DNA of 64,000 nt from Marinobacterium nitratireducens (GTDB taxonomy: Bacteria; Pseudomonadota; Gammaproteobacteria; Pseudomonadales; Balneatricaceae), in assembly GCF_014645375.1 (NCBI RefSeq), contig NZ_BMLT01000017.1, positions 1-64,000 of the forward strand, read 5' to 3'. The notes under the pieces were generated by a model. It saw only the letters and a program-made list of their open reading frames with translations, was not told the origin of the DNA and did no database searches. The translations under genes and the position numbers were made by a program. Of this stretch, positions 19,779-27,996 are shown piece by piece (position 1 is the first letter of the stretch; every line of letters begins with the position of its first letter).

Positions 19779-21929
19779 TCACTGGTTGAAAAATCTCAGA
19801 AACACCTGCATCGCTCCGCGGTACAGCCGCGCCGCCATAGGTTCGTTGCCATGGTAGAAGCGGGCATAGACCCGGTCGCCGTAGGTCTCGACAGACGGGG
19901 CGTCCTGCAGTTTCAGATCCAGGTGCAACAGATGCTGCAGCGCGCGGTCGTGCCCGGGGGCGGCGGGATCCAGTGCGATGTCGCCGCCGCCCTCCGTCGA
20001 CAGCGCAAGACTTGGCACCAGCGATGAAAGCGCCGGCGCATCGCGCACGATCCGGGCGACATGGATATCCCCCGGAGCTCTGGCAAAGCGCACGTCAACG
20101 CTTTCGGTACGCCGCCGCACGAGATCGGCCCGCCTTTCCGGCACCAGTACCCTTATCAGCGGATCGCGAAATTCCGCAACATGGGCCAGCAGATCACCGC
20201 GATGGACGAAACGGCCCACCAGATCCGACGGTCGCGCCAGCACCAGGCGTCCCGCCACCGGAGCCCGCACCACCAGATCCTCGGCGCGCTGCCGCGCATC
20301 CTCGATATCCGCCTCGGCCTGCTCCAGCTCCTCGCGGGCGATAATCGCCGCCGCCTGATCGGACACCAGATCCGCCTGCAGGCGCAGCTTCAGCTCATCG
20401 ATACGGGCGCGCAGCATGTTCAGGCGCGCCGGCTGCAATGGATCTTCGAGACGCAGTATCGGCGCCCCAGCCGCCAGTTCCGCTCCTGGCGCGACCAGCA
20501 GTTCGGCAATGACGCCATCGGCCCTGGCATTGACCGCGGCTTCCTCGCCGGTCGCGACATAGCCCTGCGCCAGGGTGTAGTGCGGCGTCGGGACCAGGAA
20601 CAACAGCACGCCCAGAGCTGCCAGAAAGGCCGCCGTCACCGCCAGAGCACGTCCGCGCCGGCGTCTAAGTGCGGGCCCGGTGAGCAGAAACCGCAGCTGC
20701 TTGAGAAGCGGCAATACCAGCATCAGGAACACCGCCCACACCGCCAGCAGAATGCCGACCGCGAACAGTTTGCTCGACACCAGCAGCACCACGATCGCAA
20801 AGGTGATGAACAGCCGGTAGAGAAAGGACGCTACCGCGTACCCGAACATCCAGTATCCTTCGCGCACCGAGGTCGCCGGCGAGTCGGCCTCCTCCATGCC
20901 GAAGGCGTAACGCTGGATCAGGTAGCCCAGATATCGGTTGGCGCGGGTACCGAGGTTGGGTATCTCGAGCAGGTCGCACAGCACGTAGTAACCGTCGAAG
21001 CGCAGCAGCGGATTGCCATTGAACAGCAGGGTCGAGACGCCCCCGATCAGCATGACGTTGAACGCCAGTGCCCGGACCAGTCCCTCCTCCGCGTTGACCC
21101 AGACAATCATGGCCAGGGCCGCCAGCAGCATCTCGGTGAGAATACCGGCACTGGCGACCAGCGCCCGCTGCCATTTGCTGTGAAAGGCGATACTGTCGGA
21201 GGCGTCGACATAGGGCACCGGCATGAAGACCAGGAACATGATGCCGATTTCATGAACGTCGCCGCCCCAGCGCTTCAGCGTGTATGCGTGGCCGAGCTCG
21301 TGCAGGGCCTTGACCACCGGGTAGGCCAGAAACAGCAGCAGCAGGTTATCGAAGGCCAGCACCCGGTCGACGACGTTTTCGCTCAGTTCGCTCCAGTGCA
21401 GAACGGCCAGAGTCGCGCCGTAAAGCACCAGTGCCAGCAGTATCAGTGCACCGAGCCAGGACAGTAGCGGCCGCACCAGCGGCAGGGTGGCGCGCAGGAA
21501 GTCATCCGGATCGAGCAGCGGAATCCGCACCGCCAGTGGATTGAGAATGCTTCTGACCAGTTTCTGGCGTTTCATCTTGCGCCCACGCTCCGACAGTTCG
21601 GCGATATCGGGCGGTATATCGCCAAGCAGCACATCGGCAGTATGGAGCCGGCCGAGCAGCGCGATCATCTCGTCCTGGGTGATGGCGTCGGTTTCCAGCT
21701 GCTGGCAGGCGATATCCCATATCTCGTCGACCGTACGGGTGCCGTCCATCATCGCCACGACTCGATAAGCCTGGGGCGTGAGGCGGTGAAAGCGTCCCGA
21801 GGTCCGATCCTGCAGTACATACCAGAGCTGACCGCGGAAGTGGTGTCGGTGAATGCTGGCGTGCGCCCGCAGCCGCGGCTTGAACTCGGCGACACGGTAC
21901 CAGGATGCGCTGAACCATGACCTGCTCAT
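19779..21929 (-). CDS. PqqD-like / M50 site-2-type metalloprotease / HlyD fusion
   Basis: 716 residues from ATG 21,929, 16 bases after the upstream gene's stop and preceded by GGGGG. Residues 1-105 resemble a PqqD-like winged-helix fold (RFHRLTPQAYRVVAMMDG). Residues about 140-430 hold several membrane segments with the zinc motif HELGH (about 210-214) and FDGYY (about 311-315), the arrangement of M50 site-2 proteases. After a further membrane segment (about 440-460) comes an HlyD-type barrel-sandwich and coiled coil (VNARADGVIAELLVAPG; later VVRAPVAGRLVLA). The family resembles proteins annotated as putative peptide zinc metalloproteases. It may recognise, process and hand over the exported protein (inference). 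Confidence 0.85.
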   Translation of the reverse strand: MSRSWFSASWYRVAEFKPRLRAHASIHRHHFRGQLWYVLQDRTSGRFHRLTPQAYRVVAMMDGTRTVDEIWDIACQQLETDAITQDEMIALLGRLHTADVLLGDIPPDIAELSERGRKMKRQKLVRSILNPLAVRIPLLDPDDFLRATLPLVRPLLSWLGALILLALVLYGATLAVLHWSELSENVVDRVLAFDNLLLLFLAYPVVKALHELGHAYTLKRWGGDVHEIGIMFLVFMPVPYVDASDSIAFHSKWQRALVASAGILTEMLLAALAMIVWVNAEEGLVRALAFNVMLIGGVSTLLFNGNPLLRFDGYYVLCDLLEIPNLGTRANRYLGYLIQRYAFGMEEADSPATSVREGYWMFGYAVASFLYRLFITFAIVVLLVSSKLFAVGILLAVWAVFLMLVLPLLKQLRFLLTGPALRRRRGRALAVTAAFLAALGVLLFLVPTPHYTLAQGYVATGEEAAVNARADGVIAELLVAPGAELAAGAPILRLEDPLQPARLNMLRARIDELKLRLQADLVSDQAAAIIAREELEQAEADIEDARQRAEDLVVRAPVAGRLVLARPSDLVGRFVHRGDLLAHVAEFRDPLIRVLVPERRADLVRRRTESVDVRFARAPGDIHVARIVRDAPALSSLVPSLALSTEGGGDIALDPAAPGHDRALQHLLHLDLKLQDAPSVETYGDRVYARFYHGNEPMAARLYRGAMQVFLRFFNQ

Positions 21930-21945
21930 GGCTGCAAGGCCCCCG

Positions 21946-23808
21946 TCATGGCAGCCAGCGCCAGAACGCAAGCCGGACCCAGTTCCAGGTCTTCTCGCCC
22001 CAGATCCGCAGCAGCCGGCGCTGTTCGATTTCGGTGCGCGCCACCCCTTCCATACCCGGCCTCAGGTCGGCGTCGGCGGCGTCCAGCGCGGCTTCAACCT
22101 CGAAGAAGTTGCGTCCCTCCCCCTGTTGCGCCATCGGGGTGAAGCGCTCGACCCGGTACGGCAGCGGTGTTTCGGGCATGGCCGAAACCCGAAGCACGCC
22201 CTGCTGCCCGACCGCGATGTCCTGAATGTCACGCTCGTCGACCTCGAGCACGACCCTGTAGGCGTTCAGCGGCGCAATCTGGAAAAGCTCCTGGCCGCGT
22301 TCGACCGCCGCTCCGACCGACTGACTCAGATCCCCCATGACCACCACACCTGCAAAGGGGGCGACGATACGGGTACGGGCCAGCTGCTCCTCGACCAGCG
22401 CCAGCTGGGCCCGGGCCTGCTCGATCTGGGCCTTGATGATGTTGGCTTCGGCACGGTTGCGCTCGGCCAGCGCACGATCATGCTCAGCATTGCGCTGCTG
22501 CACGGTGGTCAGCAGACGCAACCGCTGCAGTGCCAGATCCTGATCGTCCAGGACCGCCAGCAGCTCGCCTTCCTCCACCAGATCTCCGGCACGGGCGTAC
22601 TGCGCCGCAAGATACCCGCTGACGGGCGAAACGATGGTGCGCTGAATGGTGCCCTGCAGATGAGCCGGCGACGACACCGAGTAGTCGGCTTTGGCGAGCC
22701 AGAGAAAAGCGGCGAGCGCCACCACACCGAGGGTAGCCAGCTTGCGTCCGAAGTAGGAAGGCCCGAGCAGCCGCTTGAGCTGTGTCGCCGCCGAGTCCAG
22801 CACCTTGATCAGCAGCAGGCGGTCGTTGAGTCGCCGGTCCTCGAGTACCGGGCCGACCACGGCGGCAATGGCATCCGCGAGCTCCACTTCCGCCGCTTCG
22901 AATGGCTCACCGGAGGCGCGCTCGAACGTCAGGGCACCGGTGACTTCACCGGCCGACTGCAATGGCACCGTCAGGACGCTTTCGCTTCTGTGGCTGTCGG
23001 CAAGCTCCTGATGGGCCCGGGTGACGCGGAACTCCCAGTCCTCGGGTGGAGGATAGAGAATGACGGCTTCCTGATCGGCGGCCTCGTCCATCGCCACGGC
23101 GATATCCCGCATCAGGCTCATGCGGTTGGCGAATCCGGCGCTCAGCGACAGCGCGCGAACGCGGCAGCGCCGAAAACGCACAAAGCCGACGCTGACCCGG
23201 TCACAGGCGAGCGTAGTGGCAAGCTCGCTGACCAGCGCATTGCAGGCTTCATCGAAGCGGGAATGCTCCAGCACGGTGGCGAGGGCATCGAAGGCGCCGG
23301 CGCTTTTCTCGCGCAGCTCCGCATCCATCGACTCCTGCTCGCGCCGGGTCATTACCTCGATCCAGCCGGCGCCCCACTGCAAACGCCGGAACAGGTCGAC
23401 GGTCCTGACCGGCACGCTGCCCGCCAGGATCGCGACGACGCCATAGAGTTGCTGTTTCACGAATAGCGGCTGCGCCAGGATGCGCTCGCTGCTGCCCTCG
23501 CCGACAACGACACCCCGCCCCTGCTGCACCGCCTGCTGCGCTGCAGACAGCAGACTGTTGTCCGGCGCCGAGGTATCGGGCCAGCCTGCAACCGGCGTGA
23601 AGGGCCCCGTGTCGGGCTCTCCCATCAGCAGCACACCGCTGACATCCGGACCCAACTGACGGCACTGCAATGCGAGCCAGACGGCAAGATATTCGGAAGG
23701 CCCGGCCGCTTCACGAAAGCGGGTCCAAAGGGCCTGATCGAGGATGGCATAGGCACCCGCCGGGCTGCCGCCGTCGCCCGGCCGTTCGCTGGACGTTTCC
23801 GTATACAT
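21946..23808 (-). CDS. GAF-GAF-HlyD membrane fusion protein
   Basis: 620 residues from ATG 23,808, which has GGAG five bases upstream; the frame is open for another 33 codons without a better start. Residues about 40-330 look like two GAF-type sensor domains (for example VLTVPLQSAGEVTGALTFER). One membrane segment follows at about 367-383 (LATLGVVALAAFLWL), then a periplasmic HlyD part: GTIQRTIVSPVSGYL, a coiled coil rich in Ala, Glu and Arg, and TRIVAPFAGVVVMGDLSQ. Adaptors of type I and tripartite exporters have the HlyD part but not cytoplasmic GAF domains. Presumably a periplasmic adaptor whose activity may respond to a cytoplasmic ligand (inference). Confidence 0.85.
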   Translation of the reverse strand: MYTETSSERPGDGGSPAGAYAILDQALWTRFREAAGPSEYLAVWLALQCRQLGPDVSGVLLMGEPDTGPFTPVAGWPDTSAPDNSLLSAAQQAVQQGRGVVVGEGSSERILAQPLFVKQQLYGVVAILAGSVPVRTVDLFRRLQWGAGWIEVMTRREQESMDAELREKSAGAFDALATVLEHSRFDEACNALVSELATTLACDRVSVGFVRFRRCRVRALSLSAGFANRMSLMRDIAVAMDEAADQEAVILYPPPEDWEFRVTRAHQELADSHRSESVLTVPLQSAGEVTGALTFERASGEPFEAAEVELADAIAAVVGPVLEDRRLNDRLLLIKVLDSAATQLKRLLGPSYFGRKLATLGVVALAAFLWLAKADYSVSSPAHLQGTIQRTIVSPVSGYLAAQYARAGDLVEEGELLAVLDDQDLALQRLRLLTTVQQRNAEHDRALAERNRAEANIIKAQIEQARAQLALVEEQLARTRIVAPFAGVVVMGDLSQSVGAAVERGQELFQIAPLNAYRVVLEVDERDIQDIAVGQQGVLRVSAMPETPLPYRVERFTPMAQQGEGRNFFEVEAALDAADADLRPGMEGVARTEIEQRRLLRIWGEKTWNWVRLAFWRWLP

Positions 23809-23937
23809 TCCCTCTCCATGACGCACGACAACCGGTCGCCACCCGCGAACCGCGAGGCGTTGTTTTGCGCAAATGCAGCATAGACGGTTCTGTTGGGAAA
23901 ACCACACCGAGCCGTGTCCAAAGCCCGCGGGCCTGGA

Positions 23938-24591
23938 TCAGCCCTGCTGAAGCAGCTCATTCAGCCCGACCAGGGTAAGACGTCCGGTGAAGTATGCGCC
24001 GGTGTCGATATCGAGCACGTTGCCCAGTCTTAGCGGTTCGCGTACCGGCGTGTGGCCGCAGATTACCTGGGCGATGCCCCGGACCGGATCTTCGCGGCGA
24101 CGCTCGACCCGCTCCCGCGCCCAGAGCAGTATCTGGGGATCGCCGTTCTCGACCTGCGGCCAGTCGTCGCCCGGCACCTCGGCATGCACCAGCCCCACCC
24201 GGCCACACGCCGTTTCGACCTCCAGTGCCAGCGGCAACGATGGCGCGAGACGGTGACAGAGGCCGGTGACCCTGCCGATGCTGAGCTCGTAGATCCATTC
24301 GCCGCCGTTGCGCATCCAGAGATCGAAGTGCCGCCTGCGTAGCAGCGCATCGAACATCATCGCCTCGTGGTTGCCCATCACGCTGTGGCACCAGGGTTCG
24401 AAGGCCAGCTCCAGGCACGCCAGCGACTCGGGGCCCCGGTCGACCAGATCCCCGACGCAGAACAGGCGGTCACGCCGGGGATCGAAACCGACCCCATCAA
24501 GACGCGCTTGCAGCAAACCACGGTGGCCGTGCAGGTCGCCGACGGCAAAATCGCGTCCTCGGTCGTTGCGTTCGTAATGCGCGATTCTCAT
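23938..24591 (-). CDS. Metallophosphoesterase of the PPP (serine/threonine phosphatase-like) family
   Basis: 217 residues from ATG 24,591. The metal-binding motifs of the PPP superfamily are present in order: GDLHGH (about 17-22), GDLVDRGPES (about 46-55), GNHE (about 73-76) and GHTPV (near 180). This is the layout of bacterial PrpA/PphB-like phosphatases and diadenosine-tetraphosphatase-like enzymes. It is cytoplasmic. The gene is separated by about 130 bases from the GAF-HlyD gene and points the same way, so it could be the first gene of the export cluster or an independent unit. A small inverted-repeat element lies directly upstream of its start. Confidence 0.85.
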   Translation of the reverse strand: MRIAHYERNDRGRDFAVGDLHGHRGLLQARLDGVGFDPRRDRLFCVGDLVDRGPESLACLELAFEPWCHSVMGNHEAMMFDALLRRRHFDLWMRNGGEWIYELSIGRVTGLCHRLAPSLPLALEVETACGRVGLVHAEVPGDDWPQVENGDPQILLWARERVERRREDPVRGIAQVICGHTPVREPLRLGNVLDIDTGAYFTGRLTLVGLNELLQQG

Positions 24592-24603
24592 ATCCAGACC
24601 CCT

Positions 24604-24661
24604 GGGGAACCCGCGAATAAGTCCCATTTGGTCTCTGCGGACTTGGTCGCAGGCTCCCTAA
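24604..24661. mobile_element. 58-bp miniature inverted-repeat element
   Basis: Two nearly abutting inverted arms, GGGAACCCGCGAATAAGT on the left and the complement of GGGAGCCTGCGACCAAGT on the right, enclose about 20 bases. The arm matches that of the larger element at 24,760-25,047. It looks like a minimal, internally deleted member of the same family and sits in the likely promoter region of the metallophosphoesterase gene. Confidence 0.6.
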
Positions 24662-24759
24662 ATCATTCGACCGCCCACCGACTGATGCGATCCGCTGCTT
24701 TTCGCGGCCACCCACCTGAAATGTTGCCTTATAGAGACAGTTAAAATTTCAGTATTTCT

Positions 24760-25047
24760 AAGGAACCTGCGAACAAGTCCCATTTGGACTCTGCGGGCCC
24801 TGAAGCGTGCAGATGCAAGTGGTGCGGCATCCCGACGCAGTGCGCAGGGAATGGCCTTAGTCCTTTTCAAGCACTGCAACACAGCAGATGCATGCTTCAG
24901 GGCCCGCCCTTCGGGGCTTACAGCGCGAACCGGACTCTTTGTTGCCGCTTCTCAACAGGCCACCAGCATGCCTTCGAAACGGCGCCTCGATTCCGGCTCG
25001 CGCTGTAAGCCAGAGCCTCATTGGGACTTATTCGCAGGTTCCCTAAC
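24760..25047. mobile_element. MITE-like element, about 288 bp
   Basis: Left arm GGAACCTGCGAACAAGTCCC and right arm, read in reverse, GGAACCTGCGAATAAGTCCC are near-perfect terminal inverted repeats. The inside has no credible gene; it contains a GCAGATGCAAG/GATGCATGC-type partial symmetry and a GGCGCCTCGATTC...TTCGCAGGTT right end that recurs alone after pspC. Non-autonomous, since no transposase is in the window. Confidence 0.7.
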
Positions 25048-25480
25048 AAACACCGACCCTTGAATGAGAAAATAAAACTCCAGCACAATTCGCAATAAAA
25101 AATCTTACTTAAAACAAGCGTTTAAGATTTTAAAGATTCAGTAAAAGCCTTCGCTAATGCTGCACCCCGGAAAAAACTTGAGAGCCGGTTTTATGTTCGA
25201 AAAAAAGCCGGCCTATACTTCTTGGCAAAAGGAAGCTGAATATTCGAAGGCAGGGACGCACCTCCCTATCCCGGAGCCTCGCACTGCCCGCACAGGGCGG
25301 TTGATTTCCGCGGTATCCGGACTGTCTGGCGTCATCCTCCCTGCCCGAGAACCGAGAACGTAGCGGTCGAATCGGAAATATACGAATCAACCGGACGGAT
25401 ATCCCGATATGCCGGTCTGTTCCGGTAAATCGGAACCTGTGCACAGATGACCCAATAAAGCCCGGAAAGGAGTCGAGGAG
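25048..25480. other. AT-rich leader region upstream of the cytochrome operon
   Basis: No gene is seen in these 430 bases. The first 120 are very AT-rich. A palindrome, GCCGG...TTTT...AAAA...GCCGGC, lies at about 25,183-25,213 immediately before a TATACT box (25,214-25,219), so promoter and operator probably coincide here. The remainder is a GC-richer, structured leader of about 260 bases before the cytochrome start, which has AAGGAG and GAGGAG upstream. Confidence 0.5.
25221..25335 (+). promoter_or_regulatory. Possible c-di-GMP-I (GEMM)-like riboswitch leader
   Basis: The leader reads GGCAAAAGG, then a small hairpin with TTCGAA, then GGGACGCA, then CCGGAGCCT and finally GGTATCCGG...TGG. Class I c-di-GMP aptamers have the same order: GGCAAACC, a CGAA-loop hairpin, GGGACGCAAAGCC, CCGGCCTAA, GGTAGCCGGGTTACCGATGG. 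The AAAG after GACGCA is missing and the 3' part is only a loose match, so this is a candidate only. It would sit about 150 bases upstream of the cytochrome start. Confidence 0.35.
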
Positions 25481-27982
25481 ATGAAAGCCGTCAGAATATC
25501 GTTATTGCTGGCCGCCTTTTCTTTGTTGTTGCAGGCCTGTAGCCCATCCAATATCTGCGGCGAGGGTGCCGGCAAGGTACGTGACGAGGCTCTGTGCGTC
25601 GGCCGGGATGCAGACTCGCTGGCCGGCTCGGACATAGACTACTTCGCCGATATGGATTACGGCATCAGCAAGGATCCCGAGGAAGTCGCGCGGCGCCTCG
25701 AGCCCTATATACCGGGCATCACACCGCAGCAGGCGCGCGATGCCATCGTCCGCGGGCGCAACAACTGGATCGTCTGGACGGCCGGCAACGATGCGCTCTG
25801 GGACGAAATTTCGCGGGTCAGCGTCGGCAACCTCGACTTTCTCAAGACCCTTTCCAACCACCCCAGCCTGAAGTTCAGCCGCGACAATCGCTGGCAGTAT
25901 CTCGGCGTGGTCAACGAGCCCTGCTACAACAAGGCCGAAGGGCCGCGGGAGGATCGCTACGGCCTATGGCTCGATGTCCGGGATCCGGACTGCGGGCCGG
26001 ACCCGTTCGAAGACGAGGTCAAGTATCCCGGGGTCGAGATCGGTGCTCGCGGCAAGAACATCCCCGCCGGATCCTACTACGGCTACGGTACCGGCATCGT
26101 CGGTCTGCGGCTGTTCCCGAACCCGGACTTCGACGAAGAGGCCGAAGAGAACTGGGACCCGGAACGCTACTACAACGACCCCGACTACTATCAGAACAGG
26201 GACCTGGTGAAGCCCTATCGCGTGGGCATGTCCTGCGGTTTCTGCCACGTCGGCCCGAATCCGGCCAATCCGCCCGCCGATCCGGAAAACCCCGAGTGGG
26301 CCAACCTCAATTCCAACCCCGGCGCACAGTACTTCTGGGTCGATCGGATCTTCATGTGGGACGCCGATCGCAGCAGTTTCCCGTTCCAGCTGTTCCATAC
26401 CTCGCGACCCGGCGCCCTGGACACCTCGCTGATTTCATCGGATTACATCAACAATCCGCGCACCATGAACGCCATCTACAACCTCGGCGCGCGCATGGAG
26501 ATCGCCTCCAAACTCGGTCGTGAAAAACTCGCCGGCGGCGGGCTCAACAACAAGCAGTTCAATCAGCTCGACGCCGTTCCCGAACAGAGCCCGCTGAATC
26601 AGTTCTATGAGGAGCCCGATACCGTATTCACCCCGCGCGTACTCAAGGACGGCGCGGACTCGGTGGGCGCCCTCGGCGCGCTGAACCGGGTTTACATCAA
26701 CATCGGTCTGTTCAGCCAGGAGTGGCTGGAGCACTTCAAGCCGCTGATCGGCGGCAAGCCCATCACCCCGTTCGAAATCGAGGTGGCGCGCAAGAATTCC
26801 AGCTACTGGAACGCCAACGAAACCCAAACCCCGGACCTGGCGCTGTTCCTGCTGGCCTCGGCACGCCCGGACTACCTCGCCAACGCCCCCGGCGGCGAAC
26901 AGTACCTGAGCCGCGACGGCTCGCAACTCGAACGCGGCAAGGAGGTCTTCGCCGACACCTGCGCGCGCTGCCACTCCAGCAAACTGCCGGAGAAAACCTT
27001 CGACTTCTTCCCCAACCACGGCTGCGTCGAGGACGGCTACCTGCAATGCTTCGCCAACTACTGGCGCTGGAGCCAGAGCGACGAGTTCAAGGGGCAGATG
27101 CGCGAAATCGTGAAGCAGGACGATTTCCTGGACGACAACTTCCTCTCCACCGAGCTGCGCGTTCCCGTGACCCTGCTGGAAACCAACGCCTGCAGTCCGC
27201 TGGCCACCAACGGCATCGGCGGCAATATCTGGGACAACTTCACCTCCGAGTCGTACAAGAAGCTGCCGTCGGCCGGTACCCTGACCGTTCAGCACCCGAT
27301 CAGCGGCGAACCCTGGAACTACGAGCTGCCCGCCGACGGTCGCGGCTATACCCGCCCGGCCTCGCTGGTGAGCCTCTGGTCCTCGGCCCCCTACCTGCTC
27401 AACAACACCGTAGGCGACTTCAAGTGGACGGGCTCCGTCGCCGACCGCATGGCCTCGTTCGACGACTCGATCGAGAAAATGCTGTGGCCGGAAAAGCGCG
27501 AGGGCGACTTCGAGGTCATCACCCGCTCCGGCAAGACCCACCCGGGCGTGATCGACCGCACCTCCGAGCAGAGCTACCTGCGGGTCGCCAGCGGATATCT
27601 GCCAAGCTCGCTGCAGGCCCTGGAAGGCACCCTGGCCAAACTGCTGCCCTGGCTGTTCGGTGACGGCGGCGTCGAGATCGGCCCGATCCCGACCGGCACG
27701 CCGATCAATCTGCTGTCGAACATCGACATGGAAAAGCGCGAAGAGGTCATCAAAGTGCTGCTCGAGGCCAAGAAGGACCTCAAGGCGCTGCCGGAGAACG
27801 CCAGCGACGAGGAGGCCAAAGCGGTCTTTGCCGATCTGGTCGACCCGCTTCTGGCGGTCAACAAATGCCCGGATTTCGTCGTCAACAAGGGCCACTACTT
27901 CGGCACCGACTACATGGTCGACGAACAGGGGCTTAGCGATGACGACAAATACGCCCTGATCGCCTTCCTGAAAACACTCTGA
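25481..27982 (+). CDS. Dihaem c-type cytochrome lipoprotein
   Basis: 833 residues. The N-terminus MKAVRISLLLAAFSLLLQAC is a lipoprotein signal with the modified Cys at 20, so the protein is probably membrane-anchored in the periplasm. Two haem-binding motifs are visible, CGFCH (252-256) and CARCH (494-498), the second followed by a region typical of large cytochromes. The protein is much larger than a simple cytochrome and begins an operon with a GMC oxidoreductase 14 bases downstream. The likely role is to take electrons from that flavoenzyme (inference). The ATG is preceded by AAGGAGTCGAGGAG. The substrate of the pair is not deducible. Confidence 0.85.
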   Translation: MKAVRISLLLAAFSLLLQACSPSNICGEGAGKVRDEALCVGRDADSLAGSDIDYFADMDYGISKDPEEVARRLEPYIPGITPQQARDAIVRGRNNWIVWTAGNDALWDEISRVSVGNLDFLKTLSNHPSLKFSRDNRWQYLGVVNEPCYNKAEGPREDRYGLWLDVRDPDCGPDPFEDEVKYPGVEIGARGKNIPAGSYYGYGTGIVGLRLFPNPDFDEEAEENWDPERYYNDPDYYQNRDLVKPYRVGMSCGFCHVGPNPANPPADPENPEWANLNSNPGAQYFWVDRIFMWDADRSSFPFQLFHTSRPGALDTSLISSDYINNPRTMNAIYNLGARMEIASKLGREKLAGGGLNNKQFNQLDAVPEQSPLNQFYEEPDTVFTPRVLKDGADSVGALGALNRVYINIGLFSQEWLEHFKPLIGGKPITPFEIEVARKNSSYWNANETQTPDLALFLLASARPDYLANAPGGEQYLSRDGSQLERGKEVFADTCARCHSSKLPEKTFDFFPNHGCVEDGYLQCFANYWRWSQSDEFKGQMREIVKQDDFLDDNFLSTELRVPVTLLETNACSPLATNGIGGNIWDNFTSESYKKLPSAGTLTVQHPISGEPWNYELPADGRGYTRPASLVSLWSSAPYLLNNTVGDFKWTGSVADRMASFDDSIEKMLWPEKREGDFEVITRSGKTHPGVIDRTSEQSYLRVASGYLPSSLQALEGTLAKLLPWLFGDGGVEIGPIPTGTPINLLSNIDMEKREEVIKVLLEAKKDLKALPENASDEEAKAVFADLVDPLLAVNKCPDFVVNKGHYFGTDYMVDEQGLSDDDKYALIAFLKTL

Positions 27983-27996
27983 GCGGGGGAATCAGC

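Noticed and set aside
20061-21467. 468-codon plus-strand frame
   Set aside because: It lies wholly antisense to the M50/HlyD gene and shows Gln/Arg-rich low-complexity sequence with no motif.
19779-23808. Classical type I secretion system
   Set aside because: HlyD parts are present but there is no ABC exporter with Walker motifs and no TolC in the window, so the label is not supported.
26435-27895. 486-codon minus-strand frame
   Set aside because: Antisense to the dihaem cytochrome gene, which has signal peptide and haem motifs; the shadow has none.
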